Part shown: piece after piece, positions 45,400 to 57,518 of the stretch
Layout of the letters: each line of letters starts with the position of its first letter
Position numbering within the stretch: position 1 is the stretch's first letter
Program-made: the position numbers and the translations under genes
The notes under the pieces: model-generated
Database searches by the model: none
What the model saw: only the letters and a program-made list of their open reading frames with translations
Told to the model about the DNA's origin: nothing
NCBI GenBank assembly: GCA_031772625.1
Contig: CM062805.1
Coordinates: forward strand, 798,873,119-798,937,118
DNA length: 64,000 nucleotides
Direction: 5' to 3'
DNA from: Pinus tabuliformis
Taxonomy: Eukaryota > Streptophyta > Pinopsida > Pinales > Pinaceae

Positions 45400-46270
45400 T
45401 AAAGACTATGTGGAGCTATGAAGCATATTGAATACTTAGTGCTTGCCATGTGGTTGATGAAGCACCCTCATCGTGGAATCAATCCCTGGATAACACCAAT
45501 GGGTGCTTGCAGTTACACTGATGAACCACTTGGTTCCTACTAAGTGCTTGCTAACTAGCTAATGAAGCACCCTCATAGTGGAATCAATCTCTAAATAACA
45601 CCACTAGTTGCTTTCAGTTAGACTGATGAACCAATTAGTGCCTGCTGAGTGCTTGCTAAGTAGCTGATGAACCACCCTCATCATGGAATCAATCCCTAGA
45701 TTCAACCAATGGGTTCTTGTAGTTAGACTGATGAACCATGTAATGCTCACTAACAACTTGCTAATTAGCTAATGATCCACCCTCATCATGGAATCAAGCT
45801 CTAGATTCAACCATTGGGTGCTTGCAGTTAGACCAATGAACCACTTAGTGATTACTAAGTGATTTCTAATTAGCCGATGAACCATCGTCACCGTGGAATC
45901 AATCCTTGTGATGTCACATCATACTAATTTTGATGGTTACTGTGTTGTTGACGAACCACTCAATTCTTGCTACTTAGTTTATGAACCACTAAGTGCTTGT
46001 GGAATGATTAATTGAACCATTACGTGCTTGCAATTAAGTTGATGAACCACTTAGTGTTTTCTAAGTGCATGCTAACTAGTTGATGAACCACCTTCACAAT
46101 GGATTCAATCCTTTGGAACTGAGCAATATACCCCTATGAAATTTTGGTGAAGCCCTATGATGTGAAACTCAAAGAGTAAGTGAGTCACTCTAATGCTTAC
46201 TTCCAAAGGAGTAGTTGATGAACCACCTAGATAGTGGAATCCATTTTCCGAGCATTTGACCAAGCCATTA
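45400..46270. repeat. 105-bp tandem repeat array
   Basis: The phrase accaccctca (with variants) recurs at 45461, 45566, 45671, 45776 and 45881, exactly 105 bp apart, then at about 46087 and more faintly beyond. Each unit contains TGATGAACCAC and GTGGAATCAATC. Roughly eight units, decaying to the right. Confidence 0.9.
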
Positions 46271-48038
46271 GTGTGAATTGCACCTATGTAAGCATTCCCT
46301 TTGACTATGGATCTTACTTGGGGGTGGCCAACTACAAGAGAGATTGTAGTGTAGTTGGCCTATGGTTGGGTGGAGAGTGGAAGCCCCTCCTTTAGTTGTC
46401 ATCCATCTTAAAAAAACTCAAATAAGTATAACAATTTATGCATATGTGAATTATGAATGATGACTATGCATGTTATGTTAATGGTTGATATATGGTTTTG
46501 TATGATTCATGAAAGAATACCTGAAGTCACTGTATGTTCATAGTATACAAATACTTGTTATGTCTTTAGTTATATGGAATGTTATCTATTGTCAAATTAT
46601 GTTGTCAAACCAAGAATTGTAGACTACGTTATATGTTATCTTTTCAAGGAATCTCTGCCTAATGCTGACAATATTCAATTTATGAATGATGTGATGAACT
46701 TGTGGGTTTATTCACACTTATACGTATTGTTTTAAATGAGAACTATGATTAGATGTAATATCCTAGATTTTCATTGTCTTAATATAGCATAGTGCCTCTG
46801 AAAGTATTTTCTCAGACACTTGCCTTGGTATTTAGAAATTTGGTGTCTGGGCATCTAGGCAATCAAGCTAGTAGATCCTAATAAATGGGTTGGATTTAAT
46901 ACAGACTATATTTATCTATTGCATCAGGGCATATGGGAGGTCAAGCTAAAAGTTCCCATGATCTTGACACGAATATGCCATGGGGTTATTTCCTAATACC
47001 ATTTCACATTTAGGCGAACTTCCTTCTCAGTATTGGATTCAAAGATAAGGGGATGGTTAGATCTAATGCAATGTTTAAACACCATATTTCCCCTATAAAC
47101 TGATGTAACATGAAATCCTTGCAAAAACATGAAGTTGGACTAGTGGGGGCCCACATGCGAATATGACATCGTAGTTCCATGTGGATGCCACATGGAAGAG
47201 GTGAGGTGAGGCAGAATCTTACCAACACCCAGCACTCGCTGATGTAATACATATGCATCACACCATGGTACAAACAATGGCAGTGGGGTGGTGGTAGCAT
47301 CTATTGTACAAAAACTCCTTATGTTAGACCTATTAACGAACAACCACCCACTACTCATCGACACTTCTTTTAACTCCTAGAATCCCTCTAAAGGTAATAG
47401 TGATGGACTAGTGGTGGTAGATGGAGTGTAAATTACTTGAAATATTCTCGTCTGTCAGGGTTTTTACTTGACGATACCGACCACCACATGTCAGATCAAC
47501 CTCTCTAGGCCCTCGTTAATGAGAGGCCTTCTTTGTATAGCATGATCAGGGCATGGCTAGATTAATGACCCTCGTTCACTTCGGGGACCCATGGTCCACT
47601 GAGAGATAAGGGTGGAAGGGGGGTCTTACGTGGGGATTCCCATCGAGGGTCCCACATTAAAAAGGTGCCTCCTCATCGCGACACGATCATTGTAAGGGCC
47701 TAATCAATGGCCTATGTTCACCTCAAGGCCCCACTTGGTTCGTCGTGACTTAATGGGCGAGGGTCCAAAACAGTAGTCCACCCATGTTAAACCCACTTTG
47801 ATGTTTGGAAACTCAAAACTAAATATAACATAAATTCATGTAATAACATAAAGGGTTGGTCCCAGTCAAATCCACTTGTCGGAACTAATGTGGAAAGTGC
47901 CACAAGGACTTGGTAATGGTCATGTGGGTGACATGTAGGGGCCCTAGTGTCATTGAGTATTACATGTGGATGCCACATGGGAGTCCCCTACTTATGTGGC
48001 ATTATCTAATTTCTTAAACTTCAAATGAGAATAAATTT
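46271..48038. other. Intergenic or LTR remnant, no gene
   Basis: No gene supported. TGTAATATCC at 46754 resembles an LTR terminus. Together with GGCTATTACA at 54362 it could mark the two ends of an LTR of gypsy G later split by copia F. Confidence 0.35.
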
Positions 48039-51000
48039 TGTTGGAAATACTGAGGGGGGGTGACTCAGTATTTCAATATCAAAACATTAACCAATAACAT
48101 CACATCAAATGGACACATGAATTATATGAACAATTATATTTATATTACAAGGGAAGCTATAACTTCCAGTTTACCAGCTACAACTGAAAGGGCTATAACT
48201 CCAAGATTTACTAGCTCCCACTAGAAGGAGGCGACAACCTCCTGAAGGAAGCTACAACTTCCTTTCCTAGTACCACCCTGTGACCCTTAATAATAAAAAT
48301 AAAACAAAACTCTTAGGCTCCCGTACCAAGGACAATGACTTCCAAACACTACGATTCTTCAAGCCATTAACAATTTTAAATCTACTCGAGTATTGATATG
48401 TCCAATAGCTATATTGTTGTAGTTAAAAATGCATTATACCAAACTACAATAGACTTTACTTCATACCTAAATTTTCTTCTTGATAAGACCTTATTCAACA
48501 AGTAGAGCAACCCTAATGTAGACTTCAAATCTCTTGAGAAAAACTTCTCAAGTTAGATCTAAGATTACTTTAGAGAGGTATCAAAATATTTCCTCCAAGA
48601 TGCCATCAAGGGACGGTTCAATATTTCTGTTGAAAAATCAAGAGATGCACCAATGCTTCAACCTTCCTCAGTTAAGCTTTTAATGATGCTTCGTTCAGTA
48701 ACCACAGTGTTTGGCAGTTGACCGCAGACAAGGACAGTTCATTACAGGAATTAGAATCAGAATTTTGAGCATAAACATTATTGGGTTTATTTCATGGATA
48801 TTGTGTAGTTGTTTTTGATGGATAGTTGTATGGATGAAGATATGGATCACTATACTCTCTTTTTCTGAATCATTCAATGCAGGGAAAATTTTAAGGATGG
48901 AAATTTATCTTAAAGTTTAGAAGCATTGGCCAATGTTACTAGTCCCTATATGCAAATTGCAAAATGTTTGGGGATATTTTTTTTAAATAATTAGATCTAT
49001 AGTAATTTTGTAATATTTTATATAAACTTTTGGTGATTTTTTAGATAAAATTATTGTATACCATAAAATTTGGGTGAATAACTTTTTGAAAATACTAGAA
49101 ACTGGCGAATCTTGTTTTTGGAAAAAAAAACATGGAAAATTAACCCACTTGCGAATATTAGCCCATAAAATTTTCCTTGATTCAATGACAATCTAATAAG
49201 AAGAAGAATTTGAAATGGTTTTCCCCATAGTGGGTTTTTCCCTGGTCTCCGACCAATCCTGGTGTCTCTATGTGTGAATGTTTTTCTTCTATTGTTCATT
49301 TATGTTTCGTTGCATTAATGATGATGATATTATTATTTCTACATAGTTGCATATGTTGTTGAATAATGATGTAAATATAAATAATGTAATGATGTTATGG
49401 GGTGAATTTAATATGTAAATAAAGAAATGCAATTATCAAACCAAAGAACAATATATCCCTAAGAAAAATTACCATGGTATCAGAGTTGGGCTAAAGAAAA
49501 GTCATCGAGATCACCCCTATGATGACACCATTGATGGAAGCAAGAGAGGATGGAGGAGACCTAAAAGAATTCTAGGGTTTGAAGGAAACCCTATGCAATT
49601 TGTGTATCAAGGTTTGATGGATGTTATGAGGTTAGGATTATGGATAAAGCCTGGTTTATGAAAAAGATATGAGATATGAAATCTAGAAATTCTAACATGG
49701 TCAATGTGAAGATGCTCAAGTACTTATGACAAATTTGATGAAGCTAGTTTCTATTAGGCTTGGTTTCTAATGAAGTTGATGAATATATATTGAAGGCACC
49801 AAGTGGACTATGGATAGTGATAGATATTGAAGGTTGGTTCAAGAGGGACATGATCACCTCTCATTGAAGATAAGTACTTTTCAATTTATGATGCTCCTTT
49901 ATGTCTTTACTTTTGTTTAGACTTATTGATTTGATTATTGTATTACTTATACTTCCTGCATGTATATTTGAGTATTTGGATGCTTCTAACTTCTTGATGA
50001 GATATGATAAGTGGATCCTTCTTGAGGATCATCTGAAATGCAGGAAAGATGGCTAGTGCAGGAAGAGAAAAACTATTGTTGGAAAAGGTAAAGATCCACC
50101 TGATGAAAAGGTGACAAAGTACTACAAGTTGCCTATGTAAAATAAGGTGCAGAGGTATTGGAATACTACAAGGTATGCATGGTATATTGTTTCAATGTTA
50201 TGTTTAAGCTATAATATTGAATGGAAAGGTAAGCCCTAAGGTATGATGGGAATGTCTCCTTCACAAATGTCTCATGCATATGAAAATGATTTGGATTCAT
50301 GATTCTTATGATGAAATCGTGCACTTGGTATTGAACAAGTATCTTACTTCATAAATGTGATGAATTTCTTGATTCTATGAAGCTGCTTAATATTGATCTT
50401 TGATATATTTTATGTTTGGCTAACACCTATCATTTTGGATATCTTGATTCCATAAAAAAAGCTAGCACCTTGATTCTAGTAGATGGTAACTTGATACTAT
50501 TAATAATGTTATGAAAAGCATGGTAGCGATAATGATAGAAGTATAACAATGGGACTGATATTTAGGATTTGTTTTGACCATGGTCATGTTTTGATGTGCT
50601 TAGTAACTATGGCATATTGTAAAATTGAATGCCCTGACTTGATTGAGAAAGAAGTAATGTTGTGATTAGGATTCTTGAATTATACTCCTATTGGCTATTT
50701 TACACTAACCCTTGATGAAAGATTAATTTCATGATGTAATGGTGAAGTATTTGATGCTAACATATATGACCATGATGAATATGTGATATAGTCTGATTTT
50801 ATGATCTAATAGTTCTGTTGATGCATAACAATATTATAGACATATTGATGACTTGAATGAATATGACTGAAGTGGCTTCCCATTCAGAGGGAGAATCCCT
50901 CCATAAGATCCTTACCCCTATTATATTCTTTACTGTTGAAGTACGATTTATGGGCATGAATAAACAAAAATATGATATTGTTGATCTACAGTAAAGTTCT

Positions 51001-52940
51001 GACCTAAGAAGAGAGAGTTTTCCCTTACTTTAAGCCTCAGTCGCACAGACGGAAGCTCAAGGGTGCGATTGTAACCTCCCAACCACTCGGAGGAAGGCAT
51101 ATGGGTTCAATTACACCTATAGGACACAAGAGTGAAGTTTTGTGCATAAAATTAAAAGTACCCCTGGAGGATGTCAATCCTACAGACATGGAGCAGACAA
51201 CAAAAAGTTATATGAGCAGGGAAGTTTGAATGTTTGACTTACTATAATGTGAATATGTTGACTAAAATTGTGTTTGCAGGTGACTGGGATATGCATATCA
51301 ATATGTCATTATGATTTAACCATTGAGGCTTGTGTATGATGGTATTTGATAACAATTGCAAGGGTTTGACTAGATTTGGCTGATTGATATAGATAAGCAG
51401 TATTTGGAATTCTGACATGATGCTTGATAATGATTTAGAAGTTCGACTTGATGATTGAGATATGTTTGGGCTATAGATCTCATTGTGATATAAAATTTGG
51501 GATTTGACTTGATGACTAATGATTTGATTTGAATTAAAAATAATGCTATGTGGGAATGGTGACTTTCAATGACTTATATTGGTATTTTGTGTTGACATCA
51601 TTAGCTTTGATTCAATGGTTGAAGTATTGACAGTTGTGATTCAGTATGAAGTAATCTCACAATAAATGGATGGAACCTACATGACTTATTCTTGGTGTAT
51701 GTATTTGCATCTAGTGACTTATATTATGATCATGAGGATGAATTTATGAAGTTTGGATTGATATTGCTTGGTATATGACAACTTGTTTGCATGATAATAG
51801 ATAAAGTCATCACTTGATAATTGGATGTCAGCTCTATTTTTAACTTGGTCGAAAGAATTTGTTACAGTGATATTGATGAGTTTAATATTGATTTTGATCT
51901 GGCATCTAAAAGATGACTTAGTTGATTTGAATACACAATATTGATTTATGTAAGGTTGAGCATGTTGGTTTGGTAAAGTGTTATGAATGCAAAAAGCATT
52001 ATATGAAGCGAGTTCCCCAATCCTAATATGTTCGCATTGACAATTATCTAGTGAAGCTAGGATGATGTGTCGATCCAAACATCTACTTCAAAAGGGTCCA
52101 AGATATGACTTTGATTTTGATTTTATATACTGATGGTCTACTCTTGACAGGTAATGAGCCTCTGATAATCAAAATAAGAGGTGGTTAGCTTTTGAAGCTT
52201 GAAATAATGAATCATGACATGATGAATCAATTTCTGAAGTGTGGAAAAGAAAATATATATTGCGAATCTATCGAAGAGTTTTTGGAAAGTGGAAATTCAA
52301 ATCCTTGGACACTTCGATTAAATTTCAAGAAGTTGTGAAGAGATATTATTGAAATTGACTTGGCACCTGAGAGTTGATTGAAGCATTGATGTTTTGTTTT
52401 GAACACCCATCTATATATATCACCCGTTTGTATATATATATATATATATATTATGTGCATTGAACCTAAATGAATTCATGATTGAGCCGCTTCATACACA
52501 TTGAGTTTCTGTCAAGCACCCTTCGAGATATTTGCATGGGATGATCTATTTTTGGTCTGAGACATTCTTCTTGTGATGTGTGACTACTTGGATGTATTGA
52601 TGATGATTAGGATCATTATTGGTGACATGAGCACATTTGAGTGATGCCTTAGTATGAGATCTTCTATGATTTTTTTGGATGAGAGGTTTGTAGCACGACC
52701 GAGGTTGAGTACGATGTTACTAGCATGGATAGCTATGAGGCAAGATGAAAAAGTTCTTTGGAAAATCGTTTGAGAAAGTTTTGGATATGACATGGATACA
52801 TTGCGATGATAAGGAGTGGGAACCAATTTTCAAAAAATCCTGCTTGTAGCCGAGTCTGAGAAACCTTCATTAAGACAATATTGTTGTACAAGACAAGCTT
52901 AGGCTTTTGGTTGGCACCTCCTTGAGAGGGAGGATGACTA
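48039..52940 (+). mobile_element. Degenerate Ty1/copia element F
   Basis: A putative 5' LTR (48039-49474) starts TGTTGGAAATACTGAG and ends ...TTACCA. Directly after it is TGGTATCAGAG (49475-49485), a tRNA-iMet-type primer site. About 2.6 kb further a copia RT remnant reads ILILYTDGLLLTGNEPLIIK (52100-52170), the YVDDLLLTGN site with the second Asp changed. Later scraps resemble the RNase H region. The whole interior is riddled with stops. The right boundary is a guess from a purine-rich strip near 52920-52935; no 3' LTR was recognised. Confidence 0.55.
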
Positions 52941-54362
52941 TGGTATCCTTTTTATGATATGTATATTTTTGTTCTAATATGATATTTTATTTGATGTCCT
53001 GTATGAACATGAGACAATTTTTATTGAGACATGATGATTACCGAATATGATCACGATGATATGTTCATTATCTATGGAGGTCATCACTGATCAAGAACAC
53101 TAAGGCAACGCTTCCCCCTGTCTGACCTCCCAAGGTGTGGAATTGAGATAAAGGGTTCCTGGGGTTGAGGGGTCTTTGTATAATACAATATAACCCCTAT
53201 CTATCACACATAGGGATAGAGATGTTTCTCCCCTATCTTGGTCTTTGCAGAGTATACCCCAGTTGGCATCATACCACAAGTTGGGCTTGTTGGGAATACA
53301 ACTCCCTGTCTAGTCAATGGGTTGAGAGTGTACTTGGGGTGTACAACCCAAGCTGATATGATGCAGGTGTTCTACCACATGACTCTTGAGGGTCATTTTT
53401 GGGAAGATCGGTAGGCAATAGGATGGTTTGGGTAGTAGTTCCTCTATATCACATATCGATTGATATGGGGTCATAGATGTTTATATCCCCCATGAGATTA
53501 TGGGTTGATATGTGCTCCTCGATGTGGTTCCAGGTTGAGATGTGCTCCCTAATGATATGCTCTCCGATGATGATGTGGGTCGTATATTTAACTCCCTGCT
53601 AATGTTCCTTAGGTGGTAGCATTGGGCTCCCTCCTGGTAGAGATTACGGGTGGTAGTAGTGGCTCTCTGATGGATAGAGGATGGTAGATTGAGTTCCCCT
53701 CCAATGTAAAATTCTTCTTCTTTTAGATTGGATAAGGTTCATCATATGAGCAGGGACAATCAAGAGATAAGCAGGAATAAGCAAGAGATGAATCGAGATG
53801 AACAGTAATAATACATGATGATGAGATACTTGTGATTGGATATGATTTGATGATAGGGTACATGTGATTGAGGCAGGTGGAATTCTCCCTATTTGAGAGG
53901 GAGCATTCTTGGAGCATGCTTTTCTTTACGTTCTTTCTCCAATCCAAGTGAATGCTAGATTGATCTAAGCATGCTCCAAGAATTATCCAAGTGTGCAAGA
54001 GTATGAGAGAATGAGAAAATGAAATACGAGCTCAACCTAAAAACTGTAAAAAAAACTAGCAATTGATCCTCAGAAGCCTTTTTATCATTGAGGCCTCTAT
54101 TTTCTTCACTTTCCTTCATTTTTCCTTCAATTTCCCTCTCATGCAAATCTATGTCTCTTCACCTTCCTTTTCTCCTATTTTCCTTTATTTTCATAAATAA
54201 AATTCCAACTATTGCCACTTTTCCTTTGCCAATTTCCATAGCCATAAATTAATCACAGGCGATACCCATCACTATGTTTTTACCAACATTTAGCATGGAA
54301 TACGTGTCCCATAACCTTGGTCTTATTTTATTTACATGGAAAATCAACCAGGGGCTATTACA
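52941..54362 (-). repeat. Probable LTR remnant of gypsy G
   Basis: No gene. Its right edge reads GGGGCTATTACA, which reversed gives the LTR start TGTAATAGCCCC. It is immediately followed by a C-rich strip (54363-54385) that reversed is a polypurine tract. The left limit is uncertain. Confidence 0.45.
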
Positions 54363-55740
54363 AACCCCTCCCCCTTGGAGGAACACCGTCCTCGGTGTTT
54401 TATGACACCTATGACCAGCAAACTGCTGAAAACAAAACATACTACCCATGGAGATTTATAACATAGCTCAATGTAATATTTGTAATGACAACTATTGCAA
54501 ACCATGACCAGCGTAACAAACGTGACAATCATACTACCTATTGGAGCTTTATAACACAACTCGTTGTGGTATCTACAAAAACATCCATATATACATATAC
54601 AAATACCAAAAACTCATTTGCTTGAACCGAAAAATAATGAAGGATATAAAGCACACATCTGATCAATCATCTCACATGTAGCTTCATCGGGCCCAAAGTG
54701 CTTCCACTTCACTTTAACCTGCTCGATTGCTCTATTCTGAAGCATGAGTTGTTTTCGTTGCATTGTGCATTATTATTATGGCTAGAATTCTCCCTTTGGT
54801 TCGACCTACAATACAGACCAGTTAATCACATGATCAACATCCTATACATACTTCTTAAGAAATGAAACATGGAAAACATCATGGAATTTCATTGTCAGAG
54901 GTAGTGCAATTTTGTAGGCCATTGGTCAAATCCTTTCAAAGATCTAAAAATGCACGCAATATCGAGGTGCTAACTTGGCACATGACCTAATCCTCAAGGA
55001 GATCCTCTTGGGCTTGATGTGCAAGTACACATGCTCCCCAACCTGAAACTCCTTGAGTTCTTTGTGTTGATCTGCATAACCCTTTTATCTATCCTATGTT
55101 GCCTTATATTCCTTTTGATAACCTTCATTTTGTGTTCCATCTCTGCCAACATATTCAGTCCAATGAATACCTAGTTCAATGGATCACTCCAGTTGATAGG
55201 AGTATTACAATCCACCCATAAAGTGCCTCAAATGGACTCATCTTCAAGGACTCCTGATACTCGTTATTATAAGCAAACTTAACCGGTAGAATATATTCTT
55301 CCTACTTCCTTTGTTGATGCATGACATGCATCCTTAACATGTCCTAAAGAATCTAGTTAACCCTCTTTGTCTGTCCATCTGTCTGCAATTGATAAGTTGT
55401 AATGAAATCCAATCTCTCCCCAAACTTGCAAACAACTCCTTCCAAAACCTGGAAGTGAAATTGGCATCTCTGTCAGATACAATCTTCTTAGGAACACCAT
55501 GTAACATTACTATCTCCTTGATGAAAATCTGAGCTACCTCACTAACTTAATTTGTAGACTTAATTGCAATGAAGTGAGCTACCTTACTTAACCTATTGAC
55601 CACTACCATGACGAAATCATGTTGTCTTGAGGTCCTCGAAAAACTTGTAATGAAGTCTGTTAGTGTCAGTCTTGTTTGCCTATCATCAGTGATCAAATAT
55701 ACTTTTACCAAGTCTAGCAGGAGTCTCAAGGTCAAATTTT
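54363..55740 (-). pseudogene. Gypsy G integrase fragment
   Basis: The minus strand shows a decayed Ty3/gypsy integrase core: TSRQHDFVMVVVNRLSKVAHF (Asn in place of the first catalytic-region Asp pattern), [21 protein letters not shown] (about 55440-55508), then many stops and scraps such as KFHDVFHVSFLKKYV (about 54850-54895). No RT, protease or gag is present; the fragment breaks off near 55740 where sequence of a different character begins. Nonfunctional. Confidence 0.75.
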
Positions 55741-56939
55741 ACCATGTCACTAGGTTTACAAAGTATTGGTCACTAGGTAGTTGGTCTAGGAATGATTTTA
55801 TTCTTTTGGGAAAGTCACACATGCTGGTCACCTACCTCATTCAGATGAAGGTGTCATAATAAAAAGAAGATTTTCATTATATCAGTCATCATCATCAAAC
55901 CATTCAGTTTCAGGTCTTCATTAATTCATTAGGGTTTCAAGGTCCATCATCATCATGTGTAAATACAACATTAAATAAATCATGTCAAGCAACTCTTTGA
56001 CATTAATCTGATGAATTTTCATAAGTTCTTCATGATTTTAGTTTCAAAGGTTCCAGGAGAATAAGTTTCAATGTTCAAAAAGTAAAAATGCAGCTCATGT
56101 GTCAGCTCTCTAAGGTGACTCAGTCTTAAAGGTGAAAAGTCAATTTTTTTTTAAAAGGTTTGTGGGGCCCCTTTCTTTTCAAAAGGGAAACTAACTTACC
56201 TATATAAACCCAAAAATATCCAAACTCACTTCATTTGCCTTTTATTCCTCTTTGTGCATCGAGATCTCTCCTCCATTGGCAAGAAAAACTTAGGTTTTTA
56301 GGAAAATTTAGCAAACAATTGCAGGCATTGCGCTTTTGAGGCTGACGCTGCACTTTTGGACACTGCGTTGAGCTTTGGCACTACGCTTCCAAACACTGTG
56401 CTGCGCTTGTGCCAGAGCAACGCGAAACCATCTAAAACTTACCCAAATTCAAATTGAAGCTTGCAATTTGCTTTCTTGCTAATCCAGACTTCTCTACATG
56501 TAAGTACATCACTTCACTTACCCTTTTCATTTAGCAAGATGGATTCAAGCACAAGATTTCTTCATCTAGGATTTTTAGTGAAATTATCGTGAAATGAGCT
56601 AGGGTTGATGATGGCTAGTCTAGTTTTCATATGTTAAACATGCAAAACTTTCATCCTACACCTCTACACATGTTTAAAATACATTATGAACCATTGAAAC
56701 AACTACAAACCATCAAATTACTTCACCAAAAACTAAACCCTAGCTCATTCCTAAGCAATTTGGAAAGTTTTCCTAGAAACTCTGTTTTTCATTTCTCACA
56801 AGCACTCCTTTCATTCATTTTACCTCATTTCAGTTTCATGAGTTGTTCACAGTCCCTATCCACCTCCTAGAATTTCCCTTACCATTATTTCCACTCCACC
56901 TATACACCATTTCATTTTTCACTCATCCCTCACTATTTT
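55741..56939. other. Region upstream of ORF H
   Basis: No gene. A TATA-like box (ctatataaac) at about 56200-56209 and a pyrimidine-rich stretch could be a promoter/5' leader for the plus-strand ORF downstream. 56330-56415 holds several degraded GCGC-containing motifs (tgcgct, cgctgc), loosely like the decamer cluster in N1. Confidence 0.35.
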
Positions 56940-57518
56940 TTCTCATTTTCCTACTGCTAGGGCTTTTGTCATCATCGAAGGAGATTCTTCAACAGAAAGG
57001 AAGAAACATCATAAAGGAGACAAAATTCTCAGATATGAACCTACTAACTATAATGAAATTAATACATCACCCTTCATCAAGCAATATTTTGAAGATGTGA
57101 ATTGTTTAGATTTTTGTAAAAGGGTATGTGAAGTAGGTTTCCATGAATAGTTGACAGATTGGGTTGCTACTCATTTGAAAGGAGAAAGTGTCATTATTGC
57201 TGGGGTTCAGTTCACATTTTCAGTGGCTTCTATTTCATTTGCTACAGGGATATCGGACCATGGAGAATATTGGTTTAAGGGCATGAACTTAGATCTTATG
57301 CATTATAGGTCGTTCTTGAAAACACCATACAGGGAAACCCATACACATATCATACCTTTTAGGTATCTGTTGGAGAATTATGCTCCATTGATGGAAGTTG
57401 TCATGAAATTTTTCATATGTGAAGGAAGATTTTCTAGATTATATGTCTATCACATCTGGCTTCTAATGCACTTTACAGCTCAAAAACCTCTCAACATGTG
57501 CAACTATCTGTGTAGAAG
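56940..57518 (+). pseudogene. Gag-like/uncharacterised plant repeat ORF H, interrupted by element D
   Basis: An open plus-strand frame from about 56940, broken by one TAG at 57148-57150 and cut at 57518 by the left end of element D. Recognisable pieces are YEPTNYNEINTSPFIKQYF, DWVATHLKGES, FATGISDHGEYWFKGMNLDL and EGRFSRLYVYHIWLLMHF. The pattern resembles a protein repeatedly seen in plant, especially gymnosperm, repeats and related to plant mobile-domain/gag-like proteins. I cannot give a function. The remainder should lie beyond the right window edge, past D. Confidence 0.45.

Noticed and set aside
45461-46096. CRISPR-like array
   Set aside because: The 105-bp repeats are contiguous and diverged, with no short identical repeats separated by unique spacers, in a plant nuclear context.
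47010-47978. Cys/His-rich minus-strand ORFs
   Set aside because: Short, overlapping in several frames, in decayed repeat sequence, with no spaced metal-binding pattern.
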